Assembly (NCBI RefSeq): GCF_029815055.1
Contig: NZ_JAPPWA010000002.1
Span: 1,550,001-1,614,000 of the forward strand
Direction: 5' to 3'
Length of the DNA stretch: 64,000 bases
DNA from: Ignatzschineria sp. RMDPL8A
GTDB taxonomy: Bacteria > Pseudomonadota > Gammaproteobacteria > Cardiobacteriales > Wohlfahrtiimonadaceae
This document shows positions 27,516 to 36,915 of the stretch, piece by piece (the first letter of the stretch is position 1; the number at the start of each line of letters is the position of its first letter). The position numbers and the translations under genes were made by a program. The notes below the pieces were generated by a model. It searched no databases and was not told the origin of the DNA. It saw only the letters and a program-made list of their open reading frames with translations.

Positions 27516-28385
27516 TTAGTTTTGCGCAGTAACCGCACGGCCTTTACGCTTTTTATTAAGTAACTGATCAAGGCGCGCTTCACATTCACTATTGCCGACT
27601 TCACAATTAATCACCGTTGAAGCGACTTGTTCAAAGGTTGCATCATCTTTTGTGATTAACAGCTCTAAATTCCAGCGACCGACGCGCTCAAATTTAACCG
27701 GTACTTCGTAAAGCCCTGGCCCAACCATTTTGACATCATACACACGATCAAGCTCTTGCTCTGCCGAACGGCCAAATTCAGCCACTATTACTGCATCATT
27801 AATGGGATAATTATCACGATCAATCACACGAATTTTAAAAACATTATCTTCATCAATACGCGGGGTTTTCTCAAAGCCAAAATCGACTTTCCAACCACGT
27901 TCACGCTGAAGCACCATACGTTTTTGATACTCATTAAAATAAGCTTCTTTTTTGTGATAGGCATTCGGAACTTCCCCTGAGAATCGAGTATTCACCTCAA
28001 CACCATCGTTTTTAGTAAAGCGAAGCCCTTTTTCTGCCATAAAGACAAAGTTAAGGTCAACGATTACAAGGACAACGAAGAACGCTAAGATCGCGATCGG
28101 GCCCCAGTGCATCTTTTTGCCATCATTACCGGCTAAAGATTTAAGCCCACCCTTCCCGATGAGATAATATGCAAACGCAGTGACAAGATTCGATGAAAGG
28201 TAGAGAGCGAGAACATCGCCCCCTTGCCAATTCACGATCGACACCGGTACCAATACTGCGATACTAATCAGCGCTGAAATACTCGCCGCTTGCAGATAGG
28301 TAAAGCGTAACAGTTTGTTAAACATCAGGCAGAGTAGAAAAACCCCAACAATGCCCGATACCATAAATATAATTGTGCCAATCAT
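27516..28385 (-). CDS. ccoH: FixH/CcoH-family cbb3 assembly protein, extended
   Basis: A 289-residue protein whose second half is FixH-like: a membrane segment (GPIAILAFFVVLVIVDLNFVFMA), then YHKKEAYFNEYQKRMVLQRERGW and an immunoglobulin-like periplasmic domain (DNVFKIRVIDRDNYPINDAVI, GLYEVPVKFERVGRWNLELLI). Typical FixH is 150-180 residues; here about 110 N-terminal residues add three further hydrophobic segments (MIGTIIFMVSGIVGVFLL onwards). The start at 28385 follows AGAGGA. It lies 19 bases after ccoG and is required for oxidase assembly in relatives. Confidence 0.85.
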   Translation of the reverse strand: MIGTIIFMVSGIVGVFLLCLMFNKLLRFTYLQAASISALISIAVLVPVSIVNWQGGDVLALYLSSNLVTAFAYYLIGKGGLKSLAGNDGKKMHWGPIAILAFFVVLVIVDLNFVFMAEKGLRFTKNDGVEVNTRFSGEVPNAYHKKEAYFNEYQKRMVLQRERGWKVDFGFEKTPRIDEDNVFKIRVIDRDNYPINDAVIVAEFGRSAEQELDRVYDVKMVGPGLYEVPVKFERVGRWNLELLITKDDATFEQVASTVINCEVGNSECEARLDQLLNKKRKGRAVTAQN

Positions 28386-28404
28386 GAACGATTCCTCTAG
28401 TTTA

Positions 28405-29820
28405 TTAGTTACCAAAGATCGCTTTAACACGGCGTTGATCGGTTACTTCACCAGTAGCTGGGTCTTTAACTGTCACAATAAAGCCGATCTCACGATCCTC
28501 AGTTTCCCCTTTTCCAGCGATAACACTTGCCGCTAAGCTGATGCGCTCACTTGATTCAAGAATATAGCCGTTAAATGGCATATCAAGCTCGTAGTTATCT
28601 TTATCTTCTAACTCAACAAAGAATTGCTGTTTTGACAAGGAGAGGTTATTAAGTTTAATCTCATAACGTTTTTGTAAACGACTATCTGATAGTGTTACCA
28701 GTGCGCGGCGTTCAGGTTCAATTTTGTATTGCGCATTATCACGGTTCGCAACACTGAATCCTAATAGGCCAATAATCACACAAATCACGGTGAAATAGCC
28801 GATGTTACGCGGTGAAAAATAGTTGGTTTTTCCACCTTCTAATCCACGCTCAGACTCATAACGAATCAGACCAGTTGGATAGTTAAGGCTGGTCATCATG
28901 TTATTACATGCGTCAATACAAAGACCACAAGTAATACATTTATAGTTTACCCCATCACGGATATCGATTCCGGCAGGACACACATGCACACAAAGGCCAC
29001 AATCAATACAATCACCGTGACCGGTTGCCACACGCTCATCATGTTCGCGCGCGCCCCGAATGGGTTTATGACGACCTTTTTCACCCTCGCCACGTTTTTC
29101 ATCATAGGTAACGATTAAAGTATCTTTATCGAACATTACTCCTTGGAAACGAGCATAGGGACACATAAAGGTACAGACTTGTTCACGGGCAAATCCTGCC
29201 ATAATGAAGGTGGTTGCGGTTAAGAAAAGCGTTGTCATATACGCCGCAAAAGGCGCGTGGCCGGTAAAGAAATCAATAAAGAGTTTTGGCGCATAGTTCC
29301 AATACGCGGTAAAGGTAAAACCTGTCCAAAATGCAAAGAGTAACCAGAGCAACCAAGTCCCCCCTACTTTTGCAAATTTCTCACCATTCCATGGGCTTTC
29401 ATAAAGCTTTTTACGTGCATTTCTATCGCCTTGCACCCATGATTCGATAAACATAAATGCGTCAGTCCAAATTGTTTGGAAACAAAAATACCCACAAAAA
29501 ACTCGACCGAGCACAGCGGTTACGAAGAATAGACCAAATGCAAAGAGTGCGAGCACCCCTGCTAACCAGAAAATATTCTGAATGTCGACTAAAAGATTGA
29601 AAATATAAAATTGACGACCGACAATGTCAAATTGGATCGCCTGCTGTATGCCCGGAATTCCACGATCCCATGGCACCCAAGGTAATAAAAAGAATGTTGC
29701 ATATGCTAATAGCAACATACTGGTTTTGAACGTTCTGAACTTCCCTTTTACCGAGCGGGTAAAAATTGGGATGCGTTTTTCATACAGTTCTGCTGCTTCT
29801 GGAGTTTGTTGGTTGCTCAC
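28405..29820 (-). CDS. ccoG: cbb3 oxidase accessory protein CcoG (RdxA)
   Basis: A 471-residue membrane ferredoxin-like protein implicated in reducing Cu(II) for oxidase assembly. N-terminal membrane spans contain the CGYFCFQTIWTDAF block, then CTFMCPYARFQGVMFD, followed by two 4Fe-4S motifs: CIDCGLCVHVCPAGIDIRDG and CITCGLCIDACNNMM. The C-terminal IG-like domain starts near NRDNAQYKIEPERR. The GTG at 29820 follows AGAGGT and is preferred over an upstream ATG. It begins ccoG-H-I-S, with a -10-like TATAAT at 29862-29867. Confidence 0.95.
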   Translation of the reverse strand: MSNQQTPEAAELYEKRIPIFTRSVKGKFRTFKTSMLLLAYATFFLLPWVPWDRGIPGIQQAIQFDIVGRQFYIFNLLVDIQNIFWLAGVLALFAFGLFFVTAVLGRVFCGYFCFQTIWTDAFMFIESWVQGDRNARKKLYESPWNGEKFAKVGGTWLLWLLFAFWTGFTFTAYWNYAPKLFIDFFTGHAPFAAYMTTLFLTATTFIMAGFAREQVCTFMCPYARFQGVMFDKDTLIVTYDEKRGEGEKGRHKPIRGAREHDERVATGHGDCIDCGLCVHVCPAGIDIRDGVNYKCITCGLCIDACNNMMTSLNYPTGLIRYESERGLEGGKTNYFSPRNIGYFTVICVIIGLLGFSVANRDNAQYKIEPERRALVTLSDSRLQKRYEIKLNNLSLSKQQFFVELEDKDNYELDMPFNGYILESSERISLAASVIAGKGETEDREIGFIVTVKDPATGEVTDQRRVKAIFGN

Positions 29821-29918
29821 TACACGTACCTCTTGTCTACACACCTAAAATAGATGGCCCTATTATATGCTATTTACCGCGTATAATCATACCACAGATC
29901 ATTTTTCTATCTTTAAAA

Positions 29919-29951
29919 AAAGGATTTTTAAACGGTGTCTAAAAATCCTTT
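29919..29951 (-). terminator. Intrinsic terminator after ccoNOQP
   Basis: On the minus strand AAAGGATTTTTA and TAAAAATCCTTT form a perfect 12-bp stem with a nine-base loop, with a run of T residues continuing after it. It separates the structural operon from ccoGHIS. Confidence 0.9.
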
Positions 29952-29984
29952 CCTATTACTTTAAATTGTCTTAGCAATCAGTAT

Positions 29985-30965
29985 TTACTGACCACCGCCT
30001 AACTGGTGAACATATACCGCAAGTGCACGGATCTGTTCTTTCGTTAGACGATCTTTCCATGAAGGCATTTCACGGTGAGTGGTATCAGGAACAACACCAT
30101 TTTCAACGTGTGGAATGATCGCTGCAAGTTTCTCTTCAGGAGTCGTCATACTGTTAATATCAACGATTTCCCAAATATTGTCAGTTAAGTCAGGCGCCCC
30201 CATAAGTGGGTTACCTTTTGCTTCTTTACTGCCACTTGCATAGTTTACGTGACAAGTATGACATGCGTTAGGTGTACGGCCGTAGAATAGTTTCTCGCCG
30301 CGCTCAAGCGCTTCCTCATCTCCTGAGTAGTTGCCTGAAAGACTTAATGCGTATTTACTTACATCTAAGATCTGATCATCGGTCATGTTCGCAGGACCTT
30401 TCTCCGGTTTTGCCGGTGTCATGTTACCTTTACGACCACGCGTGATAGTCTCTTCGATCTGCTCAAGCTTACCGCCCCATAACCATGCGTTATCGGTTAA
30501 GTTCGGATACATCCCGATTTGACCTTGCGCATTTGCGTTGTGACAGGTTGCACAGTTATCACCAAAGGTTACTTTACCAACCGCACGTGCAAATTGAATC
30601 ATTTTAGGATCTTGTAAGATCTCTGCAGGTTTCATTTCGCTTAACTTTTTAAGGTTCGCTGTACGGTTTTGCGCTTCTGGAGAAGTTTGAAGCTCGTTTG
30701 CTAAACGCACACGGCTGTTCCAGTTACGATCTGTGGTGACGCCTTCATCTTCGACTTTAAGAGTATAGAACCCTTTAGTATAGGAGTTAGGCAGTGGCCA
30801 CGTTGGGAATAAAATCCAATAGCCAATACTGAAAATTACCGTACCGTAGAAAGCCATTAGCCACCAGCGCGGAAGAGGGTTGTTATATTCGCACAAATCC
30901 TCGTCCCAGACATGCCCGGTAATACCTTCTAATTTTTCAAAATCTTTTTCTTTGTTTTCACTCAT
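29985..30965 (-). CDS. ccoP: cbb3 cytochrome c oxidase subunit III
   Basis: A 326-residue diheme subunit that takes electrons from soluble cytochrome c. An N-terminal region EGITGHVWDEDLCEYNNPLPRWW is characteristic, followed by one membrane segment and two cytochrome c domains with CATCHN and CHTCHV heme sites; methionine ligands are likely in the segments around GMYPNLTD and HREMPSW. It is the last gene of ccoN-O-Q-P and sits directly before a strong terminator. Confidence 0.96.
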   Translation of the reverse strand: MSENKEKDFEKLEGITGHVWDEDLCEYNNPLPRWWLMAFYGTVIFSIGYWILFPTWPLPNSYTKGFYTLKVEDEGVTTDRNWNSRVRLANELQTSPEAQNRTANLKKLSEMKPAEILQDPKMIQFARAVGKVTFGDNCATCHNANAQGQIGMYPNLTDNAWLWGGKLEQIEETITRGRKGNMTPAKPEKGPANMTDDQILDVSKYALSLSGNYSGDEEALERGEKLFYGRTPNACHTCHVNYASGSKEAKGNPLMGAPDLTDNIWEIVDINSMTTPEEKLAAIIPHVENGVVPDTTHREMPSWKDRLTKEQIRALAVYVHQLGGGQ

Positions 30966-31000
30966 TTTAAATTCCTCAGCAATATGTGAAGTTTAAATCA

Positions 31001-31219
31001 TTACCGATCGCTTTTTCCCTTTTGATCTTCTTCGATAGCCCGATTTAAATCGTCTTCGTCATCCATAAAAGGGATATAGCGGTATTGATCAAAACGCTCT
31101 TTACGTTCTTTTCCAGTGAAGACATAGAACAGAATTCCGACAAACACTGTAAAGAAAAGCACAGCTGCCAGTGTTTTACTGTTACCCATGTCGGTAAACC
31201 ACATTAAAAAATCTGTCAT
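31001..31219 (-). CDS. ccoQ: cbb3 oxidase subunit CcoQ
   Basis: A 72-residue single-span protein that stabilises the cbb3 complex. The start at 31219 follows AAAGGAGACA; an in-frame codon 18 bases earlier would overlap ccoO's stop. The membrane segment is KTLAAVLFFTVFVGILFYVFTG, and the tail KERKERFDQYRYIPFMDDED resembles the usual CcoQ pattern of basic residues followed by an acidic end. It lies between ccoO and ccoP as expected. Confidence 0.9.
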   Translation of the reverse strand: MTDFLMWFTDMGNSKTLAAVLFFTVFVGILFYVFTGKERKERFDQYRYIPFMDDEDDLNRAIEEDQKGKSDR

Positions 31220-31237
31220 TCTATGTCTCCTTTCCAA

Positions 31238-32137
31238 TTAACGGAATTTACTGAACTCAACACCTTGGTCTTGTTTAAACTCAACCATAGTTCCAAGCAC
31301 CTGTAGATATGCTACTAATGCATCCATTTTACTAATTTCATCGATCTTATCTTTATGAATATAGTTTTTACGGATCTCTTTTGCTTCTTCTACAAGATTT
31401 TTCTTAGCATTATCAATATGAAGTAAGTCTGCAACCTCTTTACCAAACTGCTCGAGGTTTGCTTTGTACTCATCCATATTTGCAGAGTAAGGTACCCCAG
31501 CTAAACGAAGCGCTTTCATGTGTTGACCAACGGTCTCAACATCAAGCTTCTCTTTAAGTAACCAAGGATACGCTGGCATGATGGAATCTGGCTCTTCACT
31601 TTTCGGACGATATAAGTGATTTACATGCCATTGATTGTCCATTTTACCGCCAACTCTTGCTAAGTCTGGCCCAATACGACGCGAACCCCATTGGAATGGA
31701 CGGTCATATTGTGATTCAGCAGCGAGTGAATAATAACCGTAACGCTCAAACTCATCCTGCATTGGGCGGATTTGTTGAGAGTGACAGTTGTAGCAACCTT
31801 CAGCAACGTAGATATTACGACCTAACATCTCTAAAGGCGTGTATGGGCGAACCGCATCAACTTCTTGAGTCGCTTGAACTTTACGTTTTCTAGCGTCTAA
31901 TACGAATTCACCTTTTTCATCTGTAGCGTAAACGGGGACAGGACGACCACGCTTATCCGTTACATAGTTGAAATTATCATCTAATTCATACTTAGGAACT
32001 TCTTTTTTAACTTCCTCGATCGAATCATCAATATAGAAGAGCGGAACAATCTCAATTAATCCACCGATACTGATAATCACCATGATAAAGAGGAGAAGAA
32101 GACCACTATTGGTTTCTAAACGTTCGTGTTTAATCAT
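31238..32137 (-). CDS. ccoO: cbb3 cytochrome c oxidase subunit II
   Basis: A 299-residue monoheme subunit anchored by an N-terminal membrane segment (LLLLFIMVIISIGGLIEIVPLFYI). The heme site is EGCYNCHSQQIRP and the methionine ligand is probably in DSIMPAYPWL. Compared with the common 200-240 residue form, there is an extra stretch between the membrane segment and the heme domain, about residues 45-95, containing two similar charged units (VTDKRGRPVPVY and ATDEKGEFVLDARKRK). The rest is normal. Confidence 0.95.
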   Translation of the reverse strand: MIKHERLETNSGLLLLFIMVIISIGGLIEIVPLFYIDDSIEEVKKEVPKYELDDNFNYVTDKRGRPVPVYATDEKGEFVLDARKRKVQATQEVDAVRPYTPLEMLGRNIYVAEGCYNCHSQQIRPMQDEFERYGYYSLAAESQYDRPFQWGSRRIGPDLARVGGKMDNQWHVNHLYRPKSEEPDSIMPAYPWLLKEKLDVETVGQHMKALRLAGVPYSANMDEYKANLEQFGKEVADLLHIDNAKKNLVEEAKEIRKNYIHKDKIDEISKMDALVAYLQVLGTMVEFKQDQGVEFSKFR

Positions 32138-32158
32138 TGATATTTACTCCTATCTTAA

Positions 32159-33616
32159 TTATGCGTGAGCAGCAACTGCTGGGATTTGAGCATTTCTATC
32201 CGCTTGTTCTCTGTTACCAGAAAGCATAGTCATTACGAAGTTGATAATCATAATCACCGCGCCTAAAAGATAGAGTGCACCACCGATCGCTCTAAAGATA
32301 TAAGGAGTGTGCATAAAGTTCACAGTCTCAATAAAGCGATATACAAGTGTACCGTACTCAGGGTTAAATGCTCGGAGCATCATACCTTGACCAATACCTG
32401 CAACCCAAAGAGATGCAATGTAAAGAACGATACCGATAGTTGCTAACCAGAAGTGAGCAAAGATTAAACGCTCGCTATAGATCTTAGTACCGAAGATACG
32501 GGGAACTAAGTGATAGAGCGAACCGAAAGTAATCATCGCAACCCAACCTAACGCACCTGAGTGTACGTGTCCAACAGTCCAGTCAGTGTAGTGCGAAAGC
32601 GCGTTTACTGAACGAAGACTCATTAAAGGACCCTCAAAAGTACTCATACCGTAGAACGATAATGAAACCACCATGAAGCGGATAATTGGGTTAGTACGAA
32701 TCGTATCCCATGCACCTGAAAGCGTCATAATCCCGTTGATCATACCCCCCCATGATGGAAGAAGAAGAAGAACCGAGAAGGTTGCCGCAAGTGATGAAAC
32801 CCAGTCAGGAAGTGAAGTCCAGTGTAAATGGTGAGCACCTGCCCACATGTAGAGGAAGGTTAATGCCCAGAAGTGAACGATCGACAGACGATAGGAGTAG
32901 ATTGGACGTCCAGCTTCTTTTGGAACGAAGTAGTACATCATACCTAAGAACGCAACGGTAAGAATGAATCCTACTGCGTTATGGCCGTACCACCATTGAA
33001 CCATCGCATCTTGCATACCGGCAAATACGTTATATGATTTTAACGTGCCTGCGCCAAATACTGGAATCGCGATGTTGTTGAAGATGTGAAGTAATGCAGT
33101 TGCACAGATAAAGCCGAGGTAGAACCAGTTTGCAACGTAGATATGTTTAACTTTACGTCTCCAGATTGTATTGATATACACCCAGAAGTAAGTTACCCAA
33201 ATTACCGCTACAGCCCAGTCAAAAATCCACTCAAATTCTGCGTACTCTTTACCTTGTGTATAGCCCATCACATAGGTGAACGGTACGATTGAGAAGACAA
33301 TTGCCCAACCCCAGAACACAAATTTCGCTAGTAGCGGATAGGCTAATCTAACGTGACATGTTCTCTGAACAACATAGAATGAAGTACCGATTAACGCCGA
33401 TCCCCCCATTCCGAAGATCACCATTGTGGTATGCACTGGACGTAAACGACCAAATGATAACCATGGTGAATCAAAGTTAAGTGCAGGCCAGGTCAGTTCA
33501 AGCGCGGCCCAAAGACCGGCTGACATCCCGACAGCACCGAAGATCAACGCAGTGATTACAAAACCTCTAACCACCCCGTATTCGTATTGATTATGAAGAC
33601 TTTTAGTATGTCCCAT
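32159..33616 (-). CDS. ccoN: cbb3 cytochrome c oxidase subunit I
   Basis: A 485-residue catalytic subunit with about 12 membrane spans carrying heme b and the heme b3-CuB centre. Recognisable blocks are [17 protein letters not shown] (heme ligand His), [17 protein letters not shown] (CuB His and cross-linked Tyr region), [15 protein letters not shown], and [20 protein letters not shown]. It is the first gene of the operon. Its upstream region holds an FNR/ANR-like box and a correctly placed -10 element. Confidence 0.97.
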   Translation of the reverse strand: MGHTKSLHNQYEYGVVRGFVITALIFGAVGMSAGLWAALELTWPALNFDSPWLSFGRLRPVHTTMVIFGMGGSALIGTSFYVVQRTCHVRLAYPLLAKFVFWGWAIVFSIVPFTYVMGYTQGKEYAEFEWIFDWAVAVIWVTYFWVYINTIWRRKVKHIYVANWFYLGFICATALLHIFNNIAIPVFGAGTLKSYNVFAGMQDAMVQWWYGHNAVGFILTVAFLGMMYYFVPKEAGRPIYSYRLSIVHFWALTFLYMWAGAHHLHWTSLPDWVSSLAATFSVLLLLPSWGGMINGIMTLSGAWDTIRTNPIIRFMVVSLSFYGMSTFEGPLMSLRSVNALSHYTDWTVGHVHSGALGWVAMITFGSLYHLVPRIFGTKIYSERLIFAHFWLATIGIVLYIASLWVAGIGQGMMLRAFNPEYGTLVYRFIETVNFMHTPYIFRAIGGALYLLGAVIMIINFVMTMLSGNREQADRNAQIPAVAAHA

Positions 33617-33689
33617 AGTACCCCCGAAAGTTAATAAACATAATTAAAAAACTACCCCTTAAAGCAATATACATTTACTTACACAATGC

Positions 33690-33730
33690 ATAGTACTAGA
33701 ACCTTGCGATAGGTTCTTGATATCTGTCAA
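33690..33730 (-). promoter_or_regulatory. FNR/ANR-type box and -10 element for ccoNOQP
   Basis: TTGAT-ATCT-GTCAA at 33717-33730 matches the FNR consensus TTGATNNNNATCAA with one mismatch. On the minus strand a -10 hexamer TACTAT lies at 33690-33695, placing the box centre close to -41.5, the class II activator position. An extra perfect inverted repeat AGAACCT/AGGTTCT (33698-33717) fills the space between them. Confidence 0.75.
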
Positions 33731-33736
33731 CTTGTA

Positions 33737-33768
33737 TTTCTAAACCGCCATAGCTGACGGCAATTTAG
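33737..33768. repeat. Solitary sequence resembling a type I-F CRISPR repeat
   Basis: TTTCTAAACCGCC at 33737-33749 matches the first 13 bases of the array repeat at 19 kb with one difference, and CGGC follows after a slightly longer loop; the last bases differ. There is no second copy, spacer or cas gene nearby. It lies between dgt and ccoN. Confidence 0.35.
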
Positions 33769-33796
33769 CCAATTTAACGCCTATATTAAACAAAAA

Positions 33797-35155
33797 TTAG
33801 ACCGGTAAATCAACTCCAGTAATCATCTTGAACACTTTTATCGCATATCGATCCGTCATCCCCGAAACAAAATCAGTCACTTGCAAATAACGCATGTAGG
33901 GATCTTGATTTATAATGCGATTATCCGATAAAAACTGATCTGGCATAAATTCCATTAACATCCGCGTTTTTGAGCTCCCCTGCCCACGCGCTTCCGCTCT
34001 TACTGCACCAACAAATGCTTCTAGCAATGTTTCGAGCACTTTAAATCCTGCAATTCCCACCTCTAGCACCGGATCTGAGACATAAATATTTTTATACGCA
34101 AAGCGTTTAATCTCTGCAATCGCGGTTTTAGATGGAATGATTGAGAGGAGCGGTTCACGGCATTTCCCCTCTAAAATTGTCGACTCATTTTCAATAAATA
34201 CCTTAATAATTTCGTCGACTAAAATCCCGATCGTATAAGCGCGCAGATATTCAACCCGATCTTTTTCCCGAGGAATCCGAGAAAGACGCGCATGCGGCAT
34301 TTCATGATGTTCGGTAATAATCGCCTCATAAAACTCAAACGCCCCTTCCGCACTAATCAATTTTAAGCGGTAAGCATCTTCAATATCGACCAAGCTGTAA
34401 CAGATATCATCCGCCGCTTCGAGTAGATAGGCAAATGGATGACGATACCATGCATTAGGCAATGTCTCATGCGGTTTTAACGTCGCATCTTCGGCAAATC
34501 GGGTGAAAAAGGTCTTTTCTGCTTGGAAATAATTAAATTTATGGAAAGCGATGTGGTCGGCTTTTTTACGCTGATCGCTGCCACATGGATATTTAATAAA
34601 GCTCGCAATCACCGGAAGCGAGAGCTGCATTCCTCCGTAATTATGGGAGTTTTGCAGTTTAGTCAGCAATCTAAAAGCTTGGGCATTTCCCTCAAAATGA
34701 AGAAAGTCAGCTTTCTCAAGATCCGACACTTCGGAAAGCGCTTCCTGCCCAATCTGATTATCGGCAAAAAATCGGCTAATCGCCTCTTCCCCTGCATGAC
34801 CAAACGGTGGATTACCAATATCATGAGCAAGTGCTCCGGCGGCTAAAATAGCACCCGAGCTTGAGGCAGTGATCCCCGGAATGTCATAGCGATCCACTAA
34901 ATACTCACCGAGCATGGTGCCAAGACTGCGGCAGACGCTGCTTACTTCCAAACTATGGGTTAAACGAGTGCGAATATAATCGGTCTGCGCGAGAGGAAAG
35001 ACTTGCGTCTTATCTTGTAGTCGGCGAAAGGCTGCGGAAAATACGAGCCGATCATAATCTTTTTGGAAGGTTGTTCGATAACTGGGCGCCTCTTCAACGG
35101 TACGATGACCAAAGCGCTTCGCGGTAATCAATTCTCTCCAACGTTGTTCTAGCAT
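33797..35155 (-). CDS. dgt: Deoxyguanosinetriphosphate triphosphohydrolase
   Basis: A 452-residue HD-domain enzyme that releases triphosphate from dGTP or other dNTPs. The N-terminal FQKDYDRLVFSAAFRRLQDKTQVFPL and TRLTHSLEVSSVCRSLG are conserved; the metal HD pair is in ALAHDIGNPPFGHAGEEAI and further residues in AADDICYSLVDIEDAYRL. It follows tsaD on the same strand after a 102-base gap that includes the tsaD terminator. Length fits the family. Confidence 0.94.
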   Translation of the reverse strand: MLEQRWRELITAKRFGHRTVEEAPSYRTTFQKDYDRLVFSAAFRRLQDKTQVFPLAQTDYIRTRLTHSLEVSSVCRSLGTMLGEYLVDRYDIPGITASSSGAILAAGALAHDIGNPPFGHAGEEAISRFFADNQIGQEALSEVSDLEKADFLHFEGNAQAFRLLTKLQNSHNYGGMQLSLPVIASFIKYPCGSDQRKKADHIAFHKFNYFQAEKTFFTRFAEDATLKPHETLPNAWYRHPFAYLLEAADDICYSLVDIEDAYRLKLISAEGAFEFYEAIITEHHEMPHARLSRIPREKDRVEYLRAYTIGILVDEIIKVFIENESTILEGKCREPLLSIIPSKTAIAEIKRFAYKNIYVSDPVLEVGIAGFKVLETLLEAFVGAVRAEARGQGSSKTRMLMEFMPDQFLSDNRIINQDPYMRYLQVTDFVSGMTDRYAIKVFKMITGVDLPV

Positions 35156-35245
35156 ACCCTCTCCTATCTGTTTACTTCCCTAGCATACACCTTCTATGTG
35201 ACGCGCGGGTTTCCAATCTCGCTTCAAAAAAACTTGCTTTAAAAG

Positions 35246-35268
35246 AAAAAGCGACCCTTACGATCGCT
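35246..35268 (-). terminator. Short terminator overlapping the tsaD stop codon
   Basis: On the minus strand AGCGA and TCGCT pair around a nine-base loop containing the tsaD stop codon, followed by TTTTTCTTTT. The stem is only five pairs, so readthrough into dgt is plausible. Confidence 0.55.
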
Positions 35269-36268
35269 CTTTACTCAGCTGGTCAATGGGCCAGCGTGCT
35301 TTTAAATTGACTTTTTCACTGCTCTCTTGACGTTTAAGACGCTCGTGGCCGACATACGCCACCATTGCACCATTATCGGTACAATATTCACTCCGCGGGA
35401 AAAAGACTTCAAATCCACGTTTTTCAGCCTCCGCTTTCAGCATTCGGCGCAATTCTTGATTCGCACCAACGCCGCCAGACACCACTAATTGCGTCACATT
35501 TTCCTGTTTAAGTGCGCGAATCGCTTTTTTAATAAGCGTATCGACAAGCGCCTCTTGGAAACCTGCGGCAATATCAGGATAATCCGCCTCGCTATGACCT
35601 TCAATGGTCAATAAAGCTTTTGTCTTAATTCCACTAAAGCTAAAATCAAGCCCCGGGCGATCGAGCATTGGGCGCGGGAATTTAAATCGTTTTGGATCTC
35701 CGCCTTCCGCCATTTTTGCTAAATGCGGGCCACCGGGATAAGGAAGCCCCATCAATTTTGCCGTTTTATCGAACGCCTCACCGACTGCATCATCAAGCGA
35801 TTGCCCTAAAAGCTCATATTCTCCAAATGCCTTTGCGAGCACCAATTGCGTATGCCCGCCCGATACCAAGAGCGTAATAAACGGGAACTCAGGTTTTTCC
35901 TCCTCGAGCATCACCGCCATTAAATGCGCCTCCATGTGATTGACCCCTAAAATCGGACAATCAATGGCCAAACTTAATCCTTGTGCGTAGGAAGCGGCCA
36001 CCATAAGCGCGCCAATCAACCCCGGCCCTTCGGTATAGGCAATCCCATCAATATCCGAGAGCGATATATCGGCCTTTTCAATCAGCTCTTTTACTAAAAG
36101 CGGTAATTTACGAATGTGATCCCGCGAGGCAAGCTCAGGCACAACACCGCCATATTTTGCATGGAGTGCAATTTGCGAATAGAGCTCATGCCCAATTAAT
36201 CCTCGCTCTGAATCATAGAGCGCAACGCCCGTCTCATCACAAGAACTCTCAATCCCTAAAACAATCAA
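35258..36268 (-). CDS. tsaD: tRNA N6-threonylcarbamoyladenosine transferase subunit TsaD
   Basis: A 336-residue Kae1/TsaD protein that transfers threonylcarbamoyl from TC-AMP to A37 of ANN-decoding tRNAs, working with TsaB, TsaC and TsaE (not present here). Diagnostic segments are [17 protein letters not shown], the metal ligands in [22 protein letters not shown], and [11 protein letters not shown] with a final metal Asp in [10 protein letters not shown]. Length and motif order are normal. Its start lies 105 bases from the dgkA stop codon on the same strand. Confidence 0.97.
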   Translation of the reverse strand: MIVLGIESSCDETGVALYDSERGLIGHELYSQIALHAKYGGVVPELASRDHIRKLPLLVKELIEKADISLSDIDGIAYTEGPGLIGALMVAASYAQGLSLAIDCPILGVNHMEAHLMAVMLEEEKPEFPFITLLVSGGHTQLVLAKAFGEYELLGQSLDDAVGEAFDKTAKLMGLPYPGGPHLAKMAEGGDPKRFKFPRPMLDRPGLDFSFSGIKTKALLTIEGHSEADYPDIAAGFQEALVDTLIKKAIRALKQENVTQLVVSGGVGANQELRRMLKAEAEKRGFEVFFPRSEYCTDNGAMVAYVGHERLKRQESSEKVNLKARWPIDQLSKERS

Positions 36269-36373
36269 CGTATATCCTTATATTTTCTGTTTTATCAGTC
36301 GTACTGTGTGTTCTATTTCGAGCCATAGTATGCGTTATCGATCGAAGCAGAACACCACTGAATGTGTTTAAAG

Positions 36374-36739
36374 TTAAAAAAGAAGAATCCCGCCCCACAC
36401 TAGCGCAAGAATCATCATGGCAAAAAATACAATCGCTGAACCGATATCTTTCGCCTGTCCTGAAAGCGGATGAATCTCAGGCCCAATCCGATCCACAATT
36501 GCTTCAATGGAAGAATTCACAAGCTCCATCATCATCAATAAAAGCACCGAACCCACCATTAATATTAGCTCAATTTTGGTATCAGCGAGCCAAAACGCGA
36601 GTGGAATTAAAATAACAGCGAGGAGCGCCTCTTGACGAAACGCCGCTTCCGATTTAAATGCCGCTTTTATGCCCTTCATAGAGTAAAAAAACGCATTGAT
36701 AATGCGTTTTAATCCCGTAGCACCCGGTTTATTCATCAT
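36374..36739 (-). CDS. dgkA: Diacylglycerol kinase
   Basis: A 121-residue DgkA, the three-span inner-membrane kinase recycling diacylglycerol from membrane-derived oligosaccharide or lipopolysaccharide modification. The active-site helix MMMELVNSSIEAIVDRIGPEIHPLSGQAKDIGSAIVF contains the family's ELxNSAIE-type motif, and an N-terminal amphipathic segment (IINAFFYSMKGIKAAFKSEAAFRQE) is present. It lies 29 bases downstream of a 48-residue membrane protein gene. Confidence 0.94.
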   Translation of the reverse strand: MMNKPGATGLKRIINAFFYSMKGIKAAFKSEAAFRQEALLAVILIPLAFWLADTKIELILMVGSVLLLMMMELVNSSIEAIVDRIGPEIHPLSGQAKDIGSAIVFFAMMILALVWGGILLF

Positions 36740-36768
36740 ATTATTTGATCTATCTTAATTTAAGTGGC

Positions 36769-36915
36769 CTATCGTTCAAATTGAAGCTCGTGCACTTGAT
36801 ATTCTTCTTGTAAATTCTCACCTTCATCGAGCATTACCCAGATAATAAAGGCGACAAATAGGATAATATAGACCCAAAAAAATGAACGTTTCTTCTCTTT
36901 CTTTTCAAAATACAT
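36769..36915 (-). CDS. 48-residue single-span membrane protein
   Basis: A short frame with a lysine-rich cytoplasmic start (MYFEKKEKKR), one membrane segment (SFFWVYIILFVAFIIWVML, residues 11-29) and an acidic periplasmic end (DEGENLQEEYQVHELQFER). The positive-inside charge pattern and its close spacing to dgkA support a real gene, though the ribosome site is weak. I recognise no family. Confidence 0.55.
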   Translation of the reverse strand: MYFEKKEKKRSFFWVYIILFVAFIIWVMLDEGENLQEEYQVHELQFER

